Below are positions 30,862 to 38,800 of a stretch of 40,091 nt of DNA, in pieces. Origin of the DNA: an uncultured Geobacter sp. (GTDB taxonomy: Bacteria; Desulfobacterota; Desulfuromonadia; Geobacterales; Geobacteraceae); NCBI GenBank assembly GCA_937886325.1, contig CALABV010000099.1:1-40091 (forward strand), written 5' to 3'. Each line of letters starts with the position of its first letter. Position 1 is the stretch's first letter. The translations under genes and the position numbers were made by a program. The notes below the pieces were generated by a model. It did not search any database and was not told the origin of the DNA. It worked only from the letters and a program-made list of their open reading frames with translations.

Positions 30862-32274
30862 ATGACACCACAAGAAGTAGTAAAGTTTGCACAGGACAAC
30901 GGCGCCCTGATGGTTGACTTCAAATTCATGGATTTCGTCGGCATCTGGCAGCACTTCACCGTACCCATCAGCGAGTTTGATGAAGACGTATTCGAGGAAG
31001 GCCTCGGCTTTGACGGATCCTCCATCCGCGGTTGGCAGCCCATCCACGCCTCCGACATGATCATCCTTCCTGATCCGACTACCGCCAAGATGGATCCCTT
31101 TACCGCCGTTCCGACCCTGAGCCTCATCGCCAACATCTTCGACCCGATTACGAAGGAAGCCTATTCACGCGATCCGCGCAACATAGCCAAAAAAGCCGAA
31201 GCATACCTCAAATCCTCTGGAATCGGTGATACCGCCTACTTCGGTCCGGAAGCAGAGTTCTTCATCTTCGACGATGTGCGGTACGACTCCAGCTCCAACC
31301 AGTCTTTCTACATTGTCGACTCTTCCGAAGGCACCTGGAATACCGGCCGTGAAGAATTCCCCAACCTTGGCTACAAACCCCGCCACAAGGAGGGATATTT
31401 CCCGGTTTCACCGACCGACTCACAGAATGACCTGAGGAACGAAATGGTCATGGAAATGCAGAATGTCGGCATCCGTGTCGAGTGTCAGCACCATGAGGTC
31501 GCAACGGGCGGTCAGGCCGAGATCGACATGCGTTTCGACTCGCTCGTCACCATGGCGGACAAGCTGCAGTGGTTCAAGTACATCATCAAGAATGTTGCCG
31601 TACGCAACGGCAAGACCGTTACCTTCATGCCCAAACCGCTCTACGGAGACAACGGATCCGGCATGCACACCCACGTGTCAATCTGGAAAGACGGCACAAA
31701 CCTTTTCGCCGGCGACGGATACGGCGGCCTCTCGAAGATGGCGCTCTACTTCATCGGTGGTATCATCAAGCACGCCAGAGCGCTCAGCGGCTTCTGCAAC
31801 CCGACCACCAACTCCTACAAGCGTCTCGTGCCCGGTTTCGAGGCGCCTGTGAACATGGCATACTCCAGCCGCAACCGTTCCGCGGCGATCCGTATCCCCA
31901 TGTTCTCCACCAACCCGAAATCCAAGCGTGTCGAATACCGTACTCCCGACCCGTCCTGCAACGGTTACCTTGCCTTTGCGGCGATCCTCATGGCCGGTCT
32001 CGACGGTATCGAAAACAAGATTGATCCGGGCCAGCCGCTCGACAAGGATATCTACGGACTCACGCCGGAAGAACTCGCTGATATCCCGTCTGCGCCGGGC
32101 AGCCTGGAAGAGGCCCTCAAGGCTCTCAAGGAGGACCACGAGTTCCTGCTGAAGGGTGACGTGTTCACGCCTGACGTCATCGAAAAATGGATTGAGTACA
32201 AGACCGAAGCGGAAGTGAACCCCGTCCGCATGCGTCCGGTCCCCATGGAATTCGCACTTTACTTCGATATCTAA
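30862..32274 (+). CDS. glnA: Glutamine synthetase, type I
   Basis: Makes glutamine from glutamate, ammonia and ATP; the main entry point for ammonium (470 aa, GSI-beta length). GLGFDGSSIRGWQPIHASDM (in part: GFDGSSIRGWQPIHASDM) is the N-terminal signature. EAEFFIFDDVRY and GGQAEIDMRF contribute metal and glutamate ligands, and MPKPLYGDNGSGMHTHVS is the ATP-binding motif. AYSSRNRSAAIRIP holds the conserved Arg residues. The adenylylation site is Tyr398 in DKDIYGLTPEE, so activity is probably controlled covalently by GlnE in response to PII. Co-transcribed with glnB; AAGGAG ribosome-binding site. Confidence 0.97.
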   Translation: MTPQEVVKFAQDNGALMVDFKFMDFVGIWQHFTVPISEFDEDVFEEGLGFDGSSIRGWQPIHASDMIILPDPTTAKMDPFTAVPTLSLIANIFDPITKEAYSRDPRNIAKKAEAYLKSSGIGDTAYFGPEAEFFIFDDVRYDSSSNQSFYIVDSSEGTWNTGREEFPNLGYKPRHKEGYFPVSPTDSQNDLRNEMVMEMQNVGIRVECQHHEVATGGQAEIDMRFDSLVTMADKLQWFKYIIKNVAVRNGKTVTFMPKPLYGDNGSGMHTHVSIWKDGTNLFAGDGYGGLSKMALYFIGGIIKHARALSGFCNPTTNSYKRLVPGFEAPVNMAYSSRNRSAAIRIPMFSTNPKSKRVEYRTPDPSCNGYLAFAAILMAGLDGIENKIDPGQPLDKDIYGLTPEELADIPSAPGSLEEALKALKEDHEFLLKGDVFTPDVIEKWIEYKTEAEVNPVRMRPVPMEFALYFDI

Positions 32275-32302
32275 GTAGTATGTGAACTGCAATTGGATGA
32301 AA

Positions 32303-32330
32303 GAAAAGGCGGGAGAGATCCCGCCTTTTC
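32303..32330 (+). terminator. Terminator after glnA
   Basis: Perfect 12-bp inverted repeat GAAAAGGCGGGA (32303-32314) / TCCCGCCTTTTC (32319-32330) with a GAGA tetraloop, 28 bases after the glnA stop. The T-run is only four bases and is part of the stem. Confidence 0.75.
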
Positions 32331-32452
32331 CGTTTCTATCAGAAACACTTGGAATCCCCGTCAGCTTCGAAAGCACCCCATTCATTGACTTTCATTTTTC
32401 GATCTGGTAGAAAAAATAGCCTTTATTGCGGAGGGCGCTCATACCAGAGAAC

Positions 32453-33133
32453 ATGGAAAACTTCCTTTTAAAACTGTCAATAATGCTGGTTCCGGCACTG
32501 CTGGCCATCACGTGCCACGAGGTATCCCACGGGTATGTGGCTTCCAGGTTCGGCGACCAGACGGCCCGTTCCCTTGGTCGTCTGACCCTGAATCCCCTCA
32601 AGCATCTCGATATTATCGGAACGATAATGGTGTTCCTGGTGGGCATAGGCTGGGCAAAGCCGGTTCCCGTTGACTTCCGAAACCTGAGAAATCCGAAGAA
32701 GGATATGATATGGGTTGCCGCGGCCGGTCCTGCGACCAATTTCATTCTCGCGGCGGTTTCCGCGGGTCTTTTGCGCATCATTGCGCTGCTGGACCGCACG
32801 ATTTTGGCGCCGTGGGCGACGGGCCTGCTCCTGGAACCTATCTCCCTGATGCTTGCCTTCTCCCTGTATGTGAACCTCCTTCTCTGTCTGTTCAACCTGA
32901 TCCCTGTTCCCCCTCTCGACGGAGGACGGGTAGTCGTCGGCATTCTTCCCTACCGTCAGGCAGTCGCCTACTCCCGCATCGAACCGTACGGCATGATCAT
33001 CATCATCGTGCTGGTCTTTTTTACAAAAATCTTCACCTATGTCCTGGCGCCGCTGCTCGACCTGGGAATCCGTTTCCTTGCCGGCCCCCAGAGCGCTCTC
33101 GTATATAACGTCACATCTTTTCTCATGAGGTAG
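32453..33133 (+). CDS. Site-2 protease-like (M50) membrane metalloprotease
   Basis: Polytopic membrane zinc protease (226 aa) of the short rhomboid-like M50 group without a PDZ domain. The active site is in the first membrane helix: HEVSH (His22, Glu23, His26). The third ligand is Asp156 in NLIPVPPLDGGRV. About five to six hydrophobic helices can be seen (about 5-25, 53-68, 84-112, 125-150 and 177-200). Start ATG at 32453 is preferred, as the active-site helix follows directly; a TTG at 32426 would add nine residues. The intramembrane substrate is unknown; relatives cleave anti-sigma factors or signal peptides. Single gene, convergent with the HlyD gene 17 bases downstream. Confidence 0.88.
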   Translation: MENFLLKLSIMLVPALLAITCHEVSHGYVASRFGDQTARSLGRLTLNPLKHLDIIGTIMVFLVGIGWAKPVPVDFRNLRNPKKDMIWVAAAGPATNFILAAVSAGLLRIIALLDRTILAPWATGLLLEPISLMLAFSLYVNLLLCLFNLIPVPPLDGGRVVVGILPYRQAVAYSRIEPYGMIIIIVLVFFTKIFTYVLAPLLDLGIRFLAGPQSALVYNVTSFLMR

Positions 33134-33150
33134 TGTAAGGATAGTGTCGC

Positions 33151-34596
33151 CTACCTCTCTCTCCCCGATTCATGGAACGCCCTGGTCACCGGAGAAAACA
33201 GGTACTCCAGCACCGACCGGGTCCCGAGCTTGATCTCCGCCGCCACCTGCATACCCGGCGAAAGGTCGTAGGCCGTACCATCGGCAACCAGACGCTGCGC
33301 GTCAAGGCTGACCAGGGTCTTGTAGAACAACCGTGAGCCGCCATTGCCGCGAGTGCCGTCCGGAGCGGTTGAACTTTCATTCCCGTCGCTTGCGTCGGCG
33401 CCCACCTGTTCCACAACCCCGTCAACCATCCCATACTTCTGGAAGGTAAAGGTGCTCAATTTGAGCTTCGCCTTCTGACCCGGCCTGATGAAGCCGATAT
33501 CATCGTTGGACACCCATACCTCCGCCCGGAGCGGCTCCCGGAGGGGCACCAGGGTCATGAGAATCGTACCGGGGGTAACCACTGTTCCGGCCGTATGGGT
33601 GGCGAGATCCTTGACGATGCCGTCCTGTGGCGCCTTCAATTCAAGCAGACCCTGCCGGTGCCTCTGTTGGGCCAGCTGCTGTCGAGCCTTTTCGAACTCT
33701 CCCATTACGGCGACCCGTTCCGTCTGCAACTGCCGCCGGTAGTCGGCGGCTATCTGGGCGGCTCGCTTGCGCGCCTGCCCGATCACGGCCCGGGCGCTCT
33801 TTATGACATACTCCTGGGATTTCAGATCCTGCTCCTTTTCGATGCGCTCCCGCTTCTTGTCCGTTGCGTCCAGTCGGGCGATGTATCCTCCCTTGCTCAA
33901 TTCCTCGAATGCCCGATCCTGTTCCCGGTAGTGGGGGAGAACCTGTTCCAGCTTAATCTTGATCTCGCGTGCAGCGGCCATTTCCTGCCCCGCCTTTTCC
34001 AGGGCTGACCGTTGCTCGTCAATCGAGCTTTCGAAGGCCCTGCGGTTTGCATTGTACTGGGCGAGGACCTGTGAGAAAAGGGCGAGGGGATCATCCTGTT
34101 CCCGGTTCAGGGGAACGCCTGCCAGTTCGGCGTCAATGCGTCGCAGGGTCAACCGCAGGCGATGGTATTCGGCGGTGAGCGCGGCGCCCTCCGCCTCGGA
34201 TACGGTGGCATCCATGCGCATCAGCACTTGCCCCCGACGGACCGGCTGTCCTTCCCGTACCATAATCTCCTCGACAATTCCCTGCTCGGCCGGCTGCACT
34301 ATCTTCAGATAGGTCTGGGGAACCAGTTTTCCCTCCGCCACCGCCACGATGTCGAGCCGGCCGAAGACCGCCCACACCACCAGCAGGCAGAACAGAATCA
34401 TGGAGGCCCGGAGGACAGCCGTGCCGAGTGGAGCAGGGGGCTTTTCCCGGATACGGACAAGGGCCGGAGAGAAATCGAGAGGGTCGGGCCCGGTATCGGG
34501 AAAGAACCGTTCAGACATCCTTGTCAGCCGGGATTTCAGAGAATTTCGGACCCCGGTCAGCAGACACACCATGTCATTCAACACCGGTTTTCTCAT
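33151..34596 (-). CDS. Type I secretion membrane-fusion protein, HlyD family
   Basis: Periplasmic adaptor of a type I secretion system (481 aa). A cytoplasmic N-terminus of about 60 residues leads to one TM helix at about 62-82 (ASMILFCLLVVWAVFG). It is followed by the split lipoyl domain (IVQPAEQGIVEEIMVREGQPVRRGQVL, in part EQGIVEEIMVREGQPVRRG), a long coiled-coil hairpin (about 130-320) and the second lipoyl half LKAPQDGIVKDLATHTAGTVV (in part: APQDGIVKDLATHTAG). The C-terminus GTRSVLEYLFSPVTRAFHES is typical of HlyD/LapC/PrtE-type adaptors. It starts inside the stop of the glycosyltransferase gene (ATGA). The expected partner ABC exporter is not in the window. Confidence 0.93.
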   Translation of the reverse strand: MRKPVLNDMVCLLTGVRNSLKSRLTRMSERFFPDTGPDPLDFSPALVRIREKPPAPLGTAVLRASMILFCLLVVWAVFGRLDIVAVAEGKLVPQTYLKIVQPAEQGIVEEIMVREGQPVRRGQVLMRMDATVSEAEGAALTAEYHRLRLTLRRIDAELAGVPLNREQDDPLALFSQVLAQYNANRRAFESSIDEQRSALEKAGQEMAAAREIKIKLEQVLPHYREQDRAFEELSKGGYIARLDATDKKRERIEKEQDLKSQEYVIKSARAVIGQARKRAAQIAADYRRQLQTERVAVMGEFEKARQQLAQQRHRQGLLELKAPQDGIVKDLATHTAGTVVTPGTILMTLVPLREPLRAEVWVSNDDIGFIRPGQKAKLKLSTFTFQKYGMVDGVVEQVGADASDGNESSTAPDGTRGNGGSRLFYKTLVSLDAQRLVADGTAYDLSPGMQVAAEIKLGTRSVLEYLFSPVTRAFHESGRER

Positions 34597-35861
34597 GCGC
34601 CATTTCCTTTACGATTCGTTCGTCTGTCCTCGTCTACAGGGGGTTCAGATGACGTTGCATCACGAGTATTCCTGATCCATTCCGGCAGGCGCTCGATGGT
34701 CTTCACGAGCCTGTCAAGCACATGACCCTGATTATACCCCGCGTATAGTGCGGCACGACGCGCAGCCTCCTCTTGAAACGCGGTTTCCGATCGCAGCCTC
34801 TCGACTGCTGGGGGGAACCCAGCCGCAAGCCCGGCGCGCGTACAACTCATGCCGATCCCCAGGCGTTCCACGCAGGCAGAAAGCATCCCTTGCTCAATGG
34901 TGGTGGGTATGGTAACCATCGGTACGCCCGCGAGAAAGAGCGCCGACAGTGTCCCGTGATTCGCGTGTGTGACGGAAAGGTCCATGTCCGGCAAAAGGGA
35001 TGAAAGCCTGATCCTGGCGGACGATACCCGGAGGCGTGCGTGGCGGAGCGCGTGTTTGATTTCGCCGTCATGGTCGGGAATGAAAGCGACCACGCTCGCG
35101 CCCCTATCCAGGAGGGTCTTGAGAATGAGTTTCGTTCCCGAATCCGGCTTCACATAGACAAAGGCGCGGAACCCCCCGCCATCCGGCCACCGTATGTCGA
35201 CCCCGTCATCGTTCATGAATAGTGAACCGATATAGCGGCCGCCCGAGCGACCCTGATAATGGTCGAACTCGGGAAACGTGGCCAGCAGGTTGCTATCGCA
35301 CTTCATGGCCTGCCAAAGGCGGGAAAATCCCGCCGAGCCATGCAGTATGCGTATGTCATTGATAGTGCCAATCACCACCCGCTCTGTTTCAAGCAGTTTT
35401 TCCCGGGTCAGTCCGAGCCATGGGCGAAAGCAGGGAAACGGTTCGGAATCGGGAGGCGCCTCGAAACCGGTATGCAGGCCAAGGCACGGCACGCCGATCA
35501 GACGCGCCGCCACAAGCGCGGACGGCGCATACTGGATCACAACCGCATCCGGACCAAACAGCCCGAAAAGGTTCTGCCACGAACGTACGAGCCCGGACAG
35601 CATCCTCGAATCGGCGAAACCGGCCCCTGCCAGAATATCGGCAAAACCGGCGGGCTCCTTTTTTCTCTTTGCGCTGCCCTGTGCCTGGGGGCACTGCACG
35701 TACCTGAACCCCTCCGCATCCAGCAGAAGATGCGCGGTACCCACATCCTTCACGGCAAAGAGTACATCATGCCCGCGTAAGCGCAGGCGGCGGGCGACCC
35801 GGACCAGTATCGACATGTGCCCCAGGCCGCCTCCGAGTTCCCAGGCCAGGAGAATACGCAT
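34593..35861 (-). CDS. GT-B glycosyltransferase, UGT/GT1-like
   Basis: Predicted nucleotide-sugar glycosyltransferase (422 aa). MRILLAWELGGGLGHMSILVRVARRL (in part: LLAWELGGGLGHMSILVRV) is the N-terminal acceptor-domain start with the catalytic His region seen in GT1 and MurG-like proteins. The donor-binding segment is THANHGTLSALFLAGVPMVTIP, in part HANHGTLSALFLAGVP. It resembles the UGT motif THGG...EAL..GVP..., with Asn in place of the first Gly. EQGMLSACVERLGIG matches the DQ..NA..V..LG.G end of that motif. No membrane segment is visible, so it acts in the cytoplasm. It starts 3 bases after the RTX stop and overlaps the HlyD gene by 4 bases. This points to a role tied to the secreted RTX protein, perhaps its glycosylation (inference). 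Confidence 0.85.
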   Translation of the reverse strand: MRILLAWELGGGLGHMSILVRVARRLRLRGHDVLFAVKDVGTAHLLLDAEGFRYVQCPQAQGSAKRKKEPAGFADILAGAGFADSRMLSGLVRSWQNLFGLFGPDAVVIQYAPSALVAARLIGVPCLGLHTGFEAPPDSEPFPCFRPWLGLTREKLLETERVVIGTINDIRILHGSAGFSRLWQAMKCDSNLLATFPEFDHYQGRSGGRYIGSLFMNDDGVDIRWPDGGGFRAFVYVKPDSGTKLILKTLLDRGASVVAFIPDHDGEIKHALRHARLRVSSARIRLSSLLPDMDLSVTHANHGTLSALFLAGVPMVTIPTTIEQGMLSACVERLGIGMSCTRAGLAAGFPPAVERLRSETAFQEEAARRAALYAGYNQGHVLDRLVKTIERLPEWIRNTRDATSSEPPVDEDRRTNRKGNGA

Positions 35862-35864
35862 GGA

Positions 35865-38800
35865 CTATCCCAGCCTCACCAGACCCTCCTGGAGACCGGA
35901 AGCCGGCTTCAGGGTCTGTGGCGCCGTTGCGAAGCCGGTGCTCGTGACGACCTCCCGCGCCGCTGTGGCGCCCATGCCCGACAGGGTCCCGTTCACCCCG
36001 TACCGGTACGCCAGGTCCCCGCCCAGGGCCTCCGTGTCGCTGCCGCCCAAGTGGAATTGGGCCAGGGCGCTGGTCAAGGCCCAGGAGGTGAGCGCCGGGT
36101 TTGCTGCCCTGGCCCGATCGAATGCGTCGACCAGTTGCGCGAAGTTGAACAGCTCTATTTTGTTGTCATGCAGTACGTTGCCTCCCGAGACGTTGAAATC
36201 TTCCGATGCCTCTTCGATCATCTGCAGGGTGAGGACGTTCCGGTTGCGGGAGTAGGAGTACCACCCCTTGAGCAGGATTGCGTCCCCGGCGCCGGTCTCC
36301 AGCACCAGGTCGTTCCCGCTCTTGCTGAAGGTCAGGTCGTCGCAGGAGATGCCGCCGCCGAGGCTGAGCACGCTGCCCTGCGGCGCGCCGGAGGCGTACA
36401 GAGCGTCGCGGCCGTCGCCCCGGTTGAAGGCGATGACGTCCGCTCCTGCGCCGGTCAGTATCGTGTCGTTTCCTGTTCCACCCAGGAAGAATTCGTTGCC
36501 CGCGCCGCCGAAGAGGGTGTCTCCGCCTGCGCCTCCGTCCAGAAGGCCGGCGCCGGTCCGGTCGCGCAGGGTGTCGTTGCCCGCCCCTCCCTGTAGGATG
36601 TCGTGTCCGGCCCCGCCGTCCAGTGTGTCGCTGCCGTCTCCGCCGAAGAGCACGTCGTTGCCGGCATTGGCCCACAGGACATCGTTGCCGGTTCCTCCGT
36701 CCAGGACCACGTCGCCGTAGCTGAAACGGGTACTGGTGAGATCGATGACGTCGTTTCCCGCGCCCGCGTCGATGGCTTCGATGTCCGCAATGCGGGGAGC
36801 GCCCGAGCGCGCGTCGAGGAACAGGACGTCATCAGTGCCCGTGCCCATGAGAAGGTCACGTCCTTCTCCGCCGTTGAAGGTGTCGTGCGTCATCTTCCTG
36901 CCCAGGAGGGATTGGATGGCATGACTGCCCGGTACACCGGGGCTCCCCACGTTGACCGCGACGTCGAAGAATCCGGCCGTGGCGTCGGCGGAGAAGAGCA
37001 GGGTGTCGTTGCCGGCACCGGCGTTGAGGGTGTCGCTCCCGGAACGGCCGTCCATGGTGTCGTTGCCGCTTGTTCCGGTGAGGGTGTCGTTGCCGTCCGT
37101 GCCGATGACGGTTTCACCGGGCGCAGGGGAAATTTCGAGGCGGAAGGTGTCCGCGGCCGCCGCGCCTGCCGTATCGGTTGCGGTGAGGGTTACGTCAAGC
37201 TCTCCGGCGCTGCCCGCAACGGGAGTGCCGGAGAAGGAGAGGGTGTCCGGGTCAAAGGCGAGCCAGGAGGGAAGGGGATCGCCGTTTTCAAGGGTTGCGG
37301 CGTACGACAGGGTATCGCCTGCGTCCATGTCGGTGAAGGTGCTGTCCGGGACCTGGAAGGTGAAGGGCTGGTCCTCGGTGGCTGCCTGGTCGGGAAGGGA
37401 AACCGCGACAAACGGGGCGTCGTTGACGTTTTCCACGGTCAGGAGGAAAGACCTTTCGGCCGCAGCGCCGAATTGGTCGGATGCTGTTAGCGTAACCGGG
37501 AAAGAACCCACATCGCCGTTCTCCGGCGTACCGCTGAAGGTGCGGGTCTCCGGGTCGAAGGTGAGCCAGGCGGGGAGGGGAGCGCCGTCGGCCGTGGCGG
37601 CACTGTACGTCAGCGTGTCTCCGTCCGCGTCGCTGAAGGCGTCCTCCGGGACCTGAAAGACGAATCCCTCGTCCTCGCAGGCTGTCAGGTCGTCGAGGAC
37701 AGCTTCGCCGGCTTCGGGAGCATTATTCGCGAGTTCCCGATAACTGAGTACGCTGCCGTCGCCGAACTGGAAGGTGTCGATGGCTGTTGAGCCGTCTTCG
37801 CCTGCCGGATAGAAATCCGGTATCGTCACCACGTCGCCGGCGTTTCCATACCGTATCCTCAGATTGTTTCCGTCCTGCTCAAGGGTGATATCATTGCGCG
37901 TTATGCCCTCGCCGAATATGATCATGTTGCCGATCCCGCCCTCAACGGAATCGAGTATGGTATCGGCGCCGTCGCCGAGGTTCAGCACATAGCTGTCCCA
38001 TCCCGAGCCCCCCATGAGCGTGTCGTTATCGCTGCCGCCGGTCAGCACGTCGTCTCCTTCGCCCGCGGACAGGGTGTCGTCCCCCTGGTATCCGTAGAGG
38101 CGGTCGCTGAGATTGGTGCCGGTCAGCATGTTGTCCGCCTCATCCCCTTCGACCACGAAGATGGACTGTACGAGCTCGGAGAAAGAAAGGACCGTGCCGT
38201 CGTCGAACTGGAATGTCTCAACGGAGCGGGGACCGTTGTCCACGTCCTCGGGGTCGAATCCGGACAACCGTACAAGATCGCCGTTGTCGAAGAATATGAC
38301 AAGGGCGCCGCTTCCGCCGTCCTGGGGCGCTTCGAACCGCAGGTGGCGATTCAGGTCCTGCGGGGTGATTCCCGGACCGAAGCGGAGGGTGTTGCCGGCG
38401 CCCGGTTCCGCGGTATCGATGATGTTCAGGGCGCCGTCGCCCTGGTTGAAGACATAGGTGTCGTCACCGGCTTCACCGTAGAGGGTGTCGTTGCCCGTCC
38501 CGCCGCTCAGGAGGTCATCGCCGGCCCCGCCGTGGATGCGGTCGGCGGTCGCCGTTCCCGGCAGGATGTCGTTGTTGTCACTCCCTTCGATGTCGAAACC
38601 TCGGGCGAGCAGTTCCCGGTAGGTGAGGGTCGGCCCGTTCTCGCCGAATTGGAAGTATTCGACGGCATGCTCCCCGAACGGGTTCAGGCGGTTGAAATGG
38701 GTCAGATGAATCTCGTTGCCCGTGACCCGTTCCCGCAGAATCAGGGTGCTGGTATCCGGGTCGTGGCTCAGGAAGACGTTTTCCGGGTCGGATCCGTCCG

